NCBI GenBank assembly: GCA_027004715.1
Contig: JALTHG010000009.1
Location: 1-39,573 of the forward strand
Length of the DNA stretch: 39,573 bases
Origin: Deltaproteobacteria bacterium
GTDB taxonomy: Bacteria; Desulfobacterota; Dissulfuribacteria; Dissulfuribacterales; UBA3076
Direction: 5' to 3'
Of this stretch, positions 20,059-29,739 are shown in pieces. Position numbers and translations under genes: made by a program. The notes beneath the pieces are model-generated. The model did no database searches. It had not been told where the DNA came from and was given only the letters and a program-made list of their open reading frames with translations. Numbering within the stretch: position 1 is the first letter of the stretch; the number at the start of each line of letters is the position of its first letter.

Positions 20059-20991
20059 ATGACCAAATCATATATTCCTAAAGGGCGTGCCCACCCAGTA
20101 TTGGTGGCCCTGGCTACCATAGGTGGGCTCACACTCCTTGGTATAACGGTTATGTTCCTCATGGGGATATGGATGGCAAGGGGTCTTCTCTTTGGTCCTA
20201 CAGTCTATCACGGAGATAAGGTAGGAGTAGTGACAGTTAAGGGGATTATTGCCGACCCTGAGCCTACCCTCAAGGTACTTAGAGACTTCCAATATAATAA
20301 AGATATCAAGGCCGTAGTAGTACGCATAGACAGCCCCGGCGGGGCAGTAGGGGCATCTCAGGAACTGTATGAAGAGATAAAGAGGCTGGACAGAAAGAAG
20401 CCTGTGGTGGCATCTCTGGGCTCAGTAGCGGCATCAGGTGGCTATTATACGGCCATAGGTGCCAGGTATATCATTGCCGATCCAGGTACAGTGACTGGGA
20501 GTATAGGTGTTATTGCCAATATCCCTAATATAAAAGGCCTTATGGAAAAACTGGGGATCAGAGACACTGTGGTCAAGTGTGGCTCTTTTAAGGATATAGG
20601 GTCTATTACCAGGGATATGACCAAAGAAGAGCGTACACTGCTCCATGGGGTAATGGAAGACGTCCATCAGCAGTTTATAATGGCAGTGGCCAAGAGCCGA
20701 AGGCTCCCTGAGAAGCAGGTATTGGCCATTGCCGATGGGAGAATTATGACGGGTAATCAGGCCCTTCATGCCAGGCTGGTAGATAAGTTGGGGAACTTTA
20801 GTGTGGCAGTGGACCAGGCTGCAAAATTGGCAGGTATAAAGGGTAGGCCTGAACTCGTCTATCCCGCGAAAAATCGCCTCTCAGTCCTAAAGGAGGTCCT
20901 GGAAGGAGAGGAGACAAGGGCCATGGACAATATCCTTCATCAGGTATTAAAGGCACCTGTCAATAGGTCTATTTCTTATGAGGCCTGGTAG
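20059..20991 (+). CDS. sppA: Signal peptide peptidase SppA (S49 family)
   Basis: 310 aa; N-terminal TM; VVVRIDSPGGAVGASQELYEEIKRL, SVAASGGYYTAIGARYIIADPGTVTGSIGVI. Confidence 0.94.
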   Translation: MTKSYIPKGRAHPVLVALATIGGLTLLGITVMFLMGIWMARGLLFGPTVYHGDKVGVVTVKGIIADPEPTLKVLRDFQYNKDIKAVVVRIDSPGGAVGASQELYEEIKRLDRKKPVVASLGSVAASGGYYTAIGARYIIADPGTVTGSIGVIANIPNIKGLMEKLGIRDTVVKCGSFKDIGSITRDMTKEERTLLHGVMEDVHQQFIMAVAKSRRLPEKQVLAIADGRIMTGNQALHARLVDKLGNFSVAVDQAAKLAGIKGRPELVYPAKNRLSVLKEVLEGEETRAMDNILHQVLKAPVNRSISYEAW

Positions 20992-21002
20992 ATAGTGACC
21001 CT

Positions 21003-21281
21003 ATGCTGAAGCGAAATCTGGTAGCCCAGTTAGAGCAGAGATTCCCTCAACACTTCAAGAGAGACCTGGAGACTGTGGTAGATCTGGTTTTTGATGTAAT
21101 GACCTCAGCGCTCAGGGAGGGCAGGAGGATAGAGATCAGGGGATTTGGGAGCTTTGCAATACATAGACAGAAGGGACGTAGGTTTGTAAATCCAAAGACA
21201 GGCACATACACAATATGTCCATCAAGCCAGCGTATAGTCTTTAAGGCGGGTAAGGACTTGAAGACAGATTTAGGTCCTTGA
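21003..21281 (+). CDS. HU/IHF-family DNA-binding protein (IHF-beta-like)
   Basis: 92 aa; RRIEIRGFGSFAIHRQKGRRFVNPKTGTYTICPSSQRIVFKAGKDLK; rpsA-proximal as for ihfB. Confidence 0.9.
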   Translation: MLKRNLVAQLEQRFPQHFKRDLETVVDLVFDVMTSALREGRRIEIRGFGSFAIHRQKGRRFVNPKTGTYTICPSSQRIVFKAGKDLKTDLGP

Positions 21282-21286
21282 CTTTC

Positions 21287-21937
21287 TCAAAATATAGACA
21301 CATCGCCCTTACCCTTTCTGAGCACCAAGGGCACATCATCTATTAGAGATATCACGCTCGAGGGTTCAGCAGGAATAATTCCAGAATCTACAACAATAGC
21401 CACCCTCTTTCCCAAGATCCTGGCTATCTCTTTAGGGTCAGACCATATAGGCCCATCTCTTATGCTTGCAGAGGTACTTATGAGCGGATTCCCCTGGGCC
21501 TTGGTTATTGCCTCACATACTGGGTGGGCAGGGATACGGATCCCTACTGTGCGGCGTTTTGTGAGCATCATCTTGGGGACTTCCCTGGATCCTTCCAGGA
21601 TGAAGGTATAGGGACCTGGCAAAAAATGCCTCAGGATACGGTAGGCATAGTCTGTGACGTAGGCATATCTGCTGATATCCCTGAGGTCTGCACAGACAAA
21701 GCTGAAGGGGGTGCTCTTAGCCAGTCCTTTGATCTGATAGATCTGTTTGATGGCCTTTTTATTGAAGATGTCAGCCCCTATCCCATAGCAGGTGTCTGTA
21801 GGATATACGATTACTTCCCCCCTCTTTAGGGCCTCTGCCACCAGATCTATCTGACGAGGTCTGGGTCTCTGTGGGTCTATTTCCAGAAGCAATTTTTGAC
21901 TCCTGCATCCTCTGTATCTTCTCTGGTAACTTCTCAA
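21287..21937 (-). CDS. Sua5/YciO/YrdC-family threonylcarbamoyl-AMP synthase-like protein
   Basis: GEVIVYPTDTCYGIGADIFNKKAIKQIYQIKGLAKSTPFSFVCADL; PAHPVCEAI; ISTSAS. The true start is probably an internal TTG near residue 15, not the listed 21937 TTG. Confidence 0.88.
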   Translation of the reverse strand: MRSYQRRYRGCRSQKLLLEIDPQRPRPRQIDLVAEALKRGEVIVYPTDTCYGIGADIFNKKAIKQIYQIKGLAKSTPFSFVCADLRDISRYAYVTDYAYRILRHFLPGPYTFILEGSREVPKMMLTKRRTVGIRIPAHPVCEAITKAQGNPLISTSASIRDGPIWSDPKEIARILGKRVAIVVDSGIIPAEPSSVISLIDDVPLVLRKGKGDVSIF

Positions 21938-21958
21938 TAAGTTGGGGCTGAAAAGTTA
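21926..21958. repeat. Intergenic inverted-repeat element, copy C
   Basis: Exact 21-bp GTAACTTCTCAATAAGTTGGG (21926-21946) shared with 5205-5225; TAACTTCTC (21927-21935) / GAAAAGTTA (21950-21958) hairpin with one mismatch. Confidence 0.65.
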
Positions 21959-22012
21959 AGTCCTCAATAGGCCATGGTAAGATATCTGGATTTTGGCTCT
22001 GAAGGGCCAGGG

Positions 22013-22041
22013 TTGACAAATTCCATTTTAGCTATTTATTT
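22013..22041 (+). promoter_or_regulatory. Candidate promoter for fhs-folD-cooS
   Basis: Consensus -35 TTGACA at 22013-22018 followed by AT-rich TATTTATTTATT; -10 assignment uncertain. Confidence 0.35.
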
Positions 22042-22142
22042 ATTAAACTGCAAGACTTTGTCTGTTCATTTCCTGTCTGTTGTCAGCAGATTTTGATAGT
22101 ATAGCTAGGGCTGTATCCAAAAATTCACAAGGAGGTTTATTC

Positions 22143-23906
22143 ATGAAGCTGGATCCAACTACAATGAAAGACTGGCAGATCTCTGAAGTAGCTGAAGAGG
22201 GGATGAAGACTGTGTATGAACTGGGAGAGGAATTGGCGCTTGAGAAAGAAGAACTTCTTCCTTATGGGCACTATGTAGCAAAGGTGGATTATGCCAGGGT
22301 CCTGGAGCGCCTCAAGGACAGGCCAGATGGGAAATACATCGAGGTGACTGCCATTACGCCCACCCCTCTGGGCGAGGGTAAGAGTACATGTACAGTGGGT
22401 CTTTTGGAAGGGCTTGGCAAGAGGGGCAAAGGTGTTATAGGTACCATGCGCCAGCCATCAGGAGGCCCCACTTTCAATATCAAGGGAAGCGCAGCAGGTG
22501 GAGGGCTTGCGCAGGTCATCCCACTCTCAAAGCTGTCTCTGGGGCTCACAGGTGATATCAATGCAGTCATGAATGCCCATAACCTGGGAATGACTGCCCT
22601 TACTGCCCGCATGCAGCATGAATCTAACTACACTGATGAACAGTTGGCCCAGAGGGGGCTAAGACGTCTAAATATAGATCCAAAGGGCGTGGAGTTTCAC
22701 TGGGTAATTGATTTCTGTGTCCAGGCGCTGAGGAATATAATCATTGGAATCGGGGGCCGGATGGATGGCCTTACCATGCAGAGCGGCTTTAATATAGCAG
22801 TCAGTTCAGAGATTATGGCAATACTTGCCGTGGCAAATGATCTAAAGGACCTCAGGGAACGTATAGGCCGTATAGTCCTCGCCTATGACCGTACAGGCAG
22901 GCCTATTACTACAGAAGACCTGGAAGTAGCAGGGGCAATGACCGCCTGGATGGTAGAGGCCATCAATCCAAACCTCATGCAGACAATTGAGGGGCAACCC
23001 TGTTTTATCCATGCAGGGCCATTTGCAAATATAGCCATAGGCCAGTCCTCAATCATTGCAGACAGGGTAGGACTAAAGCTTGCTGACTATCTGGTGACCG
23101 AGAGCGGATTTGGTGCAGATATAGGCTTTGAAAAATTCTGGAACCTCAAGTGCCGCTTTAGTGGACTCAAGCCCCTCTGTTCAGTAATAGTGGCCACCAT
23201 AAGGGGCCTGAAGTGCCATGGTGGGGCACCCATCCCCCGTCCCGGCCGCCCGATGCCAGAAGAATATAATAGCGAGAATGTAGAATGGGTAGAGAAGGGA
23301 TGTGCCAACCTGATCCATCATATCCAGACCGTAAAAAAGGCGGGCGTCAACCCGGTAGTCTGTATCAATGCCTTTTACAATGATACTAAAGATGAGATTG
23401 CCGTGGTACGCAGGCTGAGTGAAGAGGCAGGTGCACGGGTAGCTCTATCCGAGCACTGGCTCAAGGGAGGAGATGGTGCCCTGGAATTCGCAGACGCAGT
23501 GATTGATGCCTGTGAAGAAAAGAGTGACTTCCACTTTCTATATGATCTTGACATGCCGCTTGGTCAGCGGATAGAGCTGATCACCAAAGAGGTCTATGGT
23601 GGAGCTGGTGTCAGCTATAGCCCTGAGGCCGCTGCAAAGCTAAAGGCCATGGAGAAGGACCCCGAGATCTCCAGGCTCGGGACCTGTATGGTGAAGACCC
23701 ATCTCAGCCTCTCAGACGATCCGAACATCAAGGGCGTACCCAGGGGGTGGGACCTCCATGTGAGAGACATCTTGACCTATAAGGGTGCCGGGTTTGTAGT
23801 CCCTGTTGCCGGTGCCATAAGCCTTATGCCTGGGACTGGTTCTGATCCGGCCTACCGCAGGATCGACGTGGATACAGATACCGGAAAGGTCAAGGGATTC
23901 TTTTAG
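22143..23906 (+). CDS. fhs: Formate--tetrahydrofolate ligase
   Basis: ATG at 22143 preceded by [59 protein letters not shown]. Confidence 0.97.
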   Translation: MKLDPTTMKDWQISEVAEEGMKTVYELGEELALEKEELLPYGHYVAKVDYARVLERLKDRPDGKYIEVTAITPTPLGEGKSTCTVGLLEGLGKRGKGVIGTMRQPSGGPTFNIKGSAAGGGLAQVIPLSKLSLGLTGDINAVMNAHNLGMTALTARMQHESNYTDEQLAQRGLRRLNIDPKGVEFHWVIDFCVQALRNIIIGIGGRMDGLTMQSGFNIAVSSEIMAILAVANDLKDLRERIGRIVLAYDRTGRPITTEDLEVAGAMTAWMVEAINPNLMQTIEGQPCFIHAGPFANIAIGQSSIIADRVGLKLADYLVTESGFGADIGFEKFWNLKCRFSGLKPLCSVIVATIRGLKCHGGAPIPRPGRPMPEEYNSENVEWVEKGCANLIHHIQTVKKAGVNPVVCINAFYNDTKDEIAVVRRLSEEAGARVALSEHWLKGGDGALEFADAVIDACEEKSDFHFLYDLDMPLGQRIELITKEVYGGAGVSYSPEAAAKLKAMEKDPEISRLGTCMVKTHLSLSDDPNIKGVPRGWDLHVRDILTYKGAGFVVPVAGAISLMPGTGSDPAYRRIDVDTDTGKVKGFF

Positions 23907-23992
23907 TCTGTAGATAGCACAGGGGCAAGGCCCTGGTGTCCTATGGAGCAACTTATTTCTATTATAATAACCAGGTCTTTTAAGGAGGGACA

Positions 23993-24877
23993 ATGAGTGC
24001 AAAAATCATCAGCGGAACCCAGATAGCGGAGCAGATAAGGAATGAGATCAAGGCCGAAGTCTCTGTGATGAAGGAAAGGCACGGGGTAGTCCCAGGCCTT
24101 GTAACTATACTGGTGGGAGAGAACCCTGCCTCTGTTTCATATGTGAAGGCAAAGCAGGCAGTGGCCCATAAGCTCGGGTTTAATTCCATCCAGGACAGCC
24201 AGCCTGAAGATATCAGTGAGGACCAACTTCTGGCCTTGATAGAGAAATACAATCAGGACCCATTGGTCCATGGCATACTGGTACAGCTTCCCCTTCCCAG
24301 GCACATTGACGAAGGCAAGGTCCTCTATGCCATCAACCCTGGAAAAGATGTAGATGGTTTTCACCCGGTGAATGTGGGGAAAATGGTAATAGGTGAGCCC
24401 TGTTTCCTGCCATGTACACCCTATGGTATCCTGGAGATGCTGATACGTTCAGGAGTTGAGACCAGTGGGGCCGAGGTGGTAGTCGTAGGTAGGAGTAATA
24501 TCGTTGGGAAGCCCATTGCAAACCTGTTGTTTCAGAAGAGAGAAGGTGGAAATGCCACTGTCACTATATGTCATACTCGAACCAGGGATATGGCATCTCA
24601 CACCCTGAAGGCCGATATCCTCATAGTGGCAGCAGGACATCCCAGGGTAATCACTGCCGACATGGTCAAGGAAGGGGCGGTGGTAATAGACGTAGGGATA
24701 AATCGAATCGGCAAGACCCCTGAGGGCAAGGCAATCCTGTGCGGTGATGTGGATTTTGATGGCGTAAAGGAAAAGGCCTCTGCCATAACCCCAGTGCCTG
24801 GTGGTGTCGGCCCGATGACTATAACCATGCTTATGAAAAATACGGTCCAGGCCGCAAAACAGGCCTTAAGTCTATAA
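23993..24877 (+). CDS. folD: Bifunctional methylenetetrahydrofolate dehydrogenase/cyclohydrolase
   Basis: 294 aa; VGENPASVSYVKAKQ, VHGILVQLPLPRHID, VVGRSNIVGKPIANLL, TPVPGGVGPMTITMLMKNTV. Confidence 0.97.
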   Translation: MSAKIISGTQIAEQIRNEIKAEVSVMKERHGVVPGLVTILVGENPASVSYVKAKQAVAHKLGFNSIQDSQPEDISEDQLLALIEKYNQDPLVHGILVQLPLPRHIDEGKVLYAINPGKDVDGFHPVNVGKMVIGEPCFLPCTPYGILEMLIRSGVETSGAEVVVVGRSNIVGKPIANLLFQKREGGNATVTICHTRTRDMASHTLKADILIVAAGHPRVITADMVKEGAVVIDVGINRIGKTPEGKAILCGDVDFDGVKEKASAITPVPGGVGPMTITMLMKNTVQAAKQALSL

Positions 24878-24906
24878 AAAATTGAGCAGGCTGAGGAAAA
24901 ATAACT

Positions 24907-26877
24907 ATGGATACCAGCAGACGATTTGAGAAAAAGAGAGATAAGTGCCCCAATATCCAGTGTGAAAGCAATCGTGCAGTACTCCGCAATGAGTGTTCTG
25001 AGGGCGTAAGTACTGCGGCCCACAGGGTGGCCAGGCGTGGTGCAGTGCCCTGCCTGTTCGGCAAGGGTGGGACCTGCTGTCACAACTGTAACATGGGACC
25101 CTGCCAGATAATAGAGGGAGTAGAAGACATGCAGGGTATCTGCGGCGCTACTGCAGCAACAGTGGCAGCCCGTACCTTCTGCCGTATGGTTGCTGGTGGG
25201 GCCTCTGCACATATGGATCATGGCAGGGGAGTGGTCCTTGCCTTTCTCGCCACGGCCCGCGGTGAGACCCCATATGAGATCAAAGACACCATCAAGCTGA
25301 GAGAGACGGCCCTGAGGGTAGGGATAGACCCTGCTGAAAAGGACCCCAGAGACCTTGCAATAGAGGTAGGTAACAGGCTGCTCAGTGAGTTTGGTCAACA
25401 GAGCGGGATGCCCTCTTTTATAAAGAGGGCCCCAAAGGCCAGGCAGGAACTTTGGAGCAGGCTGGGGGTCATCCCAAGGGGTATAGACCGTGAGGTAGTG
25501 GAGATAATGCATCGTACCCACATCGGCGTGGACCAGGAACATAAGAGCCTGCTCTTCCAGGCCGCCCGTTGTTCCCTGGCAGACGGCTGGGCTGCCTCTA
25601 TGATCGCCACAGAGCTGTCTGATATCATGTTTGGCACCCCTGTCCCTATACGCAGCAGGGTAGATATTGGTGTCCTAAAGGAAGATGAGGTAAACATCAC
25701 AGTACACGGTCATGAACCAGTACTTGCCGAGGCCCTGGCAATGGCGGCCAGTGATCCAGAGATAGTTGAGGAGGCCAAGAAGGTAGGGGCCAGGGGTATA
25801 AACCTTACAGGCGTATGCTGCACTGGGACCGAGGTCCTCATGAGGAGGGGGATTCCTGTAGCCGGAAGCTTTATCCAACAGGAGGTCGTCCTGGCTACTG
25901 GTGCGGTAGAGGCCATGGTAGTGGATGTCCAGTGCATCATGCAGGGGGTATCTCCTGTGGCAGACAAGTTCCATACCGAACTCATCACCACATCTGATAA
26001 GGCCAAGATCCCAGGGGCCACACACATACAGTTTGATGACCACAGGGCCATGGACGTGGCCAAGGAAATAATAACACATGCCATCAAGAGATATCCAGAG
26101 CGGGGCAGGCACTTTATACCCAAGTTTCGTATGGACCTGGTGGCAGGCTTCAGTCATGAGACCATCAACTATCTCCTTGGGGGGCGTTTTCGTGCCTCCT
26201 ACAGGCCACTTAACGACAATATAATAAATGGCCGTATCCGTGGCGTTGCTGCCATAGTTGGCTGTGACAACTACAGGGTAATGGACGAAGTCCATGCAGA
26301 GCTTGCAAAGGAACTCATAGCCAATGACGTCCTTGTAGTGGCTACTGGCTGTGCTGCAACAGGGGCTGCCCGTGCAGGTCTGTTGGTGCCTGAGGCCATG
26401 GATATGGCAGGTGACGGCCTGAAAGAGGTCCTGGAGGCAGTGGGTTGTCCACCTGTCCTGCATATGGGTTCCTGTGTGGACAACAGCCGTATCCTTATTG
26501 CCGCTACTGAGATGGTAAATACCGGCGGCCTTGGCAATGACATCAGCGACCTCCCGATAGCAGGGAGCTCTCCTCAGTGGATGAGTGAGAAGGCGGTATC
26601 TATTGGACAATATTGTGTCACAAGTGGGGTCTATGTGGTCTTTGGACCAAATTTCCCCACCTCTGGCTCTAAGATAGTCACTGACTACTGCTTTAATGGC
26701 ATGGCCGATCTCTATGGAGGGGGATGGGGCGTGGGTGAGACATCTAATGAGATTGCCAGCAAGATGATCGACCACATAAACCAAAAGCGCCAGGACCTGG
26801 GCCTGGACAAAAAGAAGGAACGCGTGCTCTTTGACATGGCCATGAGACGTGAACTCGAGGCAACCCATCTGCAGTAA
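24907..26877 (+). CDS. cooS: Anaerobic (Ni-Fe) carbon monoxide dehydrogenase catalytic subunit
   Basis: 656 aa; CLFGKGGTCCHNCNMGPCQI Fe-S cluster cysteines; putative C-cluster ligands in NITVHGHEP, GVCCTGTEV, DVQCIMQ, VGCDNYR, TGCAATGAAR, GSCVDNSR. Confidence 0.96.
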   Translation: MDTSRRFEKKRDKCPNIQCESNRAVLRNECSEGVSTAAHRVARRGAVPCLFGKGGTCCHNCNMGPCQIIEGVEDMQGICGATAATVAARTFCRMVAGGASAHMDHGRGVVLAFLATARGETPYEIKDTIKLRETALRVGIDPAEKDPRDLAIEVGNRLLSEFGQQSGMPSFIKRAPKARQELWSRLGVIPRGIDREVVEIMHRTHIGVDQEHKSLLFQAARCSLADGWAASMIATELSDIMFGTPVPIRSRVDIGVLKEDEVNITVHGHEPVLAEALAMAASDPEIVEEAKKVGARGINLTGVCCTGTEVLMRRGIPVAGSFIQQEVVLATGAVEAMVVDVQCIMQGVSPVADKFHTELITTSDKAKIPGATHIQFDDHRAMDVAKEIITHAIKRYPERGRHFIPKFRMDLVAGFSHETINYLLGGRFRASYRPLNDNIINGRIRGVAAIVGCDNYRVMDEVHAELAKELIANDVLVVATGCAATGAARAGLLVPEAMDMAGDGLKEVLEAVGCPPVLHMGSCVDNSRILIAATEMVNTGGLGNDISDLPIAGSSPQWMSEKAVSIGQYCVTSGVYVVFGPNFPTSGSKIVTDYCFNGMADLYGGGWGVGETSNEIASKMIDHINQKRQDLGLDKKKERVLFDMAMRRELEATHLQ

Positions 26878-26957
26878 CTTTTCAGGGTCTCAGGAGCAGC
26901 CCAGGGTGAATAGCAGAGGTCTGGTTGGGCCTCATCTGTCAGGCATATGTACAACTT

Positions 26958-26995
26958 ACAGGACTTTCAGCTCCTTGTGTCCTGTCCTGTTTTTT
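26958..26995 (+). terminator. Candidate terminator for cooS, overlapping the 3' end of convergent queF
   Basis: ACAGGAC (26958-26964) / GTCCTGT (26984-26990) followed by T-run to 26995; long loop lowers confidence. Confidence 0.4.
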
Positions 26996-27347
26996 CGATC
27001 CTTATTATTGTATGTACATTTCCCCTTGGATGGAAGTCCCCTTCTACCTTGATACTGCGCGGAGATAGGACCTCTACCAGGTCTGAGAAGATCTTGTTGG
27101 TGGCCTCTTCATGAGATATATATCGATCTCTATAGGAATTAAGATAGAGCTTTAGAGACTTCAGCTCCACTATAGACCTATCTGGAACATAGGTTATCTT
27201 TATGGTGGCAAAGTCAGGATACCCAGACCTTGGGCAGAGACAGGTAAACTCTGGGAAGCTTATCTCTATAGTGTAGTCTCTCTCAGGATTTGGATTTGGC
27301 CAGGGCTCAAGGTGGGCCTTTTTTATCTCTTCTTCTCCGTATTTCAT
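26967..27347 (-). CDS. queF: NADPH-dependent 7-cyano-7-deazaguanine (preQ0) reductase
   Basis: 126 aa; [43 protein letters not shown], catalytic Cys and T-fold pattern of unimodular QueF. Confidence 0.95.
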   Translation of the reverse strand: MKYGEEEIKKAHLEPWPNPNPERDYTIEISFPEFTCLCPRSGYPDFATIKITYVPDRSIVELKSLKLYLNSYRDRYISHEEATNKIFSDLVEVLSPRSIKVEGDFHPRGNVHTIIRIEKTGQDTRS

Positions 27348-27348
27348 T

Positions 27349-28224
27349 TTATCTCGTGAGGATCCGGTGGACTGGTACCAGCTTGACCTCTCTACTTATC
27401 TTGGGCAGCTCTTCCCTTAAGACCCTCCAGGTATTAGGCATAGGGTGTCCTATGGCAAGGACGCATCCTCTCTCCTTAGAGAGTTTTACAAGCCTCTTGA
27501 CCTCCTTCCTGATGGCCTCCTGTCGAGGGTCATGGTCCAGGAACACTCCCCTCTCAGCAGTAGGGATCCCCATAGACATGGCCGTGCTATAGGCCACACT
27601 GTCTTTAGTGGTCCTGCTGTCTACAAAGAAGAGATCACGTCTCTTGATTTCAGTCAGGATAAACCTCATGGCCTTCTTGTCTGCAGTGAATTTTGAGCCC
27701 ATGTGGTTGTTTACTCCGATTGCGCCAGGTACGGCATCCAGGTCCCTTGTGAGTATGCCCAGCATAGAATTAGGGTCCATGTCCAGACGAAGAGTGCCGG
27801 GTCCTGGGTCAATTCTGGGATTGAAGGGCTCTAGGGGCAGATGGACCAGGACATCCCTACCCATGGCCTTGGCCTTACGAGCCATCATAGGGGTATGGGG
27901 TGCCCCAGGGAGAAAGGAAAAAGACAGCGGCGCATCTAGAGCCAGAAGTGCATTGTCCATGCGGATACTATATCCCATATCATCTATAAGGATGGCCACC
28001 AGAGGTATAGAGATCTTGGTCTTGGGCCTTGACGGCCTGGGAGGTAGGGATGGCACATGGCGAAAGTCTTCAAAAAGGGGATGGGTCTTTGTTGTAGGTA
28101 GAGGCAACAGATACAACAAGGCTATTATTGCCCCGGTCATCCCCAGAGCTATTGTAGCCCATATCAGACCTGGGAATCGCCTTGAGGGCCTCTTATCCCT
28201 TCTCGATATACGTGAAGCAGCCAT
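27349..28224 (-). CDS. Divergent polysaccharide deacetylase family protein (YibQ-like)
   Basis: 291 aa; N-terminal [56 protein letters not shown]; downstream of ctpA. Confidence 0.87.
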   Translation of the reverse strand: MAASRISRRDKRPSRRFPGLIWATIALGMTGAIIALLYLLPLPTTKTHPLFEDFRHVPSLPPRPSRPKTKISIPLVAILIDDMGYSIRMDNALLALDAPLSFSFLPGAPHTPMMARKAKAMGRDVLVHLPLEPFNPRIDPGPGTLRLDMDPNSMLGILTRDLDAVPGAIGVNNHMGSKFTADKKAMRFILTEIKRRDLFFVDSRTTKDSVAYSTAMSMGIPTAERGVFLDHDPRQEAIRKEVKRLVKLSKERGCVLAIGHPMPNTWRVLREELPKISREVKLVPVHRILTR

Positions 28225-28251
28225 CTATAGGCCTGTAAGCAGGTAGTTGCC

Positions 28252-29637
28252 TTATTTTGTGACTTCTCCAGGGTTTGCCTGGATAATCTGGGAAAAGGTA
28301 TTCCATGCCTTCAATATCCTGAGGGCCTCCTGTAACTGGTTGTCCATAGGAGGCGTCTTGACCCCTTTTGGGGCATTAGGTCCAGGAGTAGGCCGAGTTC
28401 CTTTCTTCCCTGACAGGGACGACTTATTCCTGCCTGCTGGGCCCTTGTTGGGCAGGTGACCTAGCAGATCACTCTCCTTCAGGAAGTGGAAGGGATTTTC
28501 TTGCTTTTCTATAGAGCTCAGTTTAGAAGGAGGTATAAATGGTATTACTATATCAGGGGTTATGCCTTCTGCCTGTATGGACCTGCCACTGGGTGTATAG
28601 TATCTGGCTGTAGTCAGACGTATGGCAGACCCATCCTCCAGGGGGATGATGGTCTGGACCGATCCCTTTCCAAATGTCTGTGTACCTATAATTAATGCCC
28701 TCTTTTGGTCCTGTAGGGCCCCAGCAACTATCTCTGAGGCACTCGCACTTCCTCCATTGACCAGTACTACCATAGGATAATTATGGTGATGTCTGTTTGG
28801 GTGGGCCACAAAACGCATATTCTGTTCCTTGATCCTGCCCTTTGTATAGACAATGAGCCCTTTTTCCAGGAAGGTGTCAGCCACCTTTACTGCCTGATCC
28901 AGCAGGCCTCCTGGATTATTGCGCAGGTCGAGTACCAGTCCCTTAAGGCCGCCGCCTTTTTCTAGCTTCTCTAAGGCATCTTCCATATCAGAACTGGTCT
29001 TGTCCTGGAAGTCACTTATACGTACATACCCGTAGCCCTTTTCTAACATCCTAGAGTGCACACTCTTTATAGGGATTACATCCCTTGTCAGGGTTATATC
29101 TTTGAGTTGGGTCCATCCTTCGCGGTATATAGAGATAGTGACCTTGGTCCCCTTTGGTCCCCTCAGAAGCCTTACTGCCTGGATCAAGGTCATGTTCTTG
29201 GTAGATTCACCATTTATCTTGAGGATCTTGTCATTGGCCTTCAGACCTGCCCTATATGCAGGTGTCCCTTCAATAGGAGATATCACGGTCAGTACTCCAT
29301 CTCGGAGGCTGATCTCTATGCCAATGCCAGTAAATTTGCCCTTTGTCTCTACCTGGAGCTCTTTATAGTCTTCAGGCGTCATAAAAGAGGAATGTGGGTC
29401 CAGGGAAGTAAGCATCCCCTGTATTGCCCCATAGATGAGTTTCTTGGGCTGTACCTTTTCTACATAGTTACGCTCTACTAGATCAAGCACCTTACCAAAG
29501 GTCTTGAGTTGCTCATAGGTGCCATTCTCTTTGGCAGAGGCTACATGCCGTGCCTGATAGCTACCTACAACCAGAGAGATACAGAGCAAGACAGCTATTA
29601 TAGACCATAGGTGGAAAGACCTTGAAAGATTTTTCAT
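28252..29637 (-). CDS. ctpA: S41-family C-terminal processing peptidase
   Basis: 461 aa; PDZ domain, GGSASASEIVAGALQDQKRALIIGTQTFGKGSVQ catalytic Ser/Lys region. Confidence 0.93.
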   Translation of the reverse strand: MKNLSRSFHLWSIIAVLLCISLVVGSYQARHVASAKENGTYEQLKTFGKVLDLVERNYVEKVQPKKLIYGAIQGMLTSLDPHSSFMTPEDYKELQVETKGKFTGIGIEISLRDGVLTVISPIEGTPAYRAGLKANDKILKINGESTKNMTLIQAVRLLRGPKGTKVTISIYREGWTQLKDITLTRDVIPIKSVHSRMLEKGYGYVRISDFQDKTSSDMEDALEKLEKGGGLKGLVLDLRNNPGGLLDQAVKVADTFLEKGLIVYTKGRIKEQNMRFVAHPNRHHHNYPMVVLVNGGSASASEIVAGALQDQKRALIIGTQTFGKGSVQTIIPLEDGSAIRLTTARYYTPSGRSIQAEGITPDIVIPFIPPSKLSSIEKQENPFHFLKESDLLGHLPNKGPAGRNKSSLSGKKGTRPTPGPNAPKGVKTPPMDNQLQEALRILKAWNTFSQIIQANPGEVTK

Positions 29638-29739
29638 TTTTTATCTCCTATCTGGATATATAAATGGATAACAGAGACCTCCATTTAAAGATCAAAGATT
29701 TTGATTCTAAAACATTATTCAGAGAGAGGCAATCTCTAT

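Noticed and set aside
22080-22142. N-terminal extension of Fhs ([21 protein letters not shown])
   Set aside because: No supporting RBS; the AAGGAGG before ATG 22143 fits the real start.
24598-25542. 314-aa reverse-strand ORF spanning folD/cooS
   Set aside because: Antisense to two conserved genes, low-complexity composition, no family resemblance.
25675-26868. 397-aa reverse-strand ORF opposite cooS
   Set aside because: Fully antisense to a clearly conserved cooS; translation is Cys/His-rich with no recognisable domain. Codon-bias shadow ORF.
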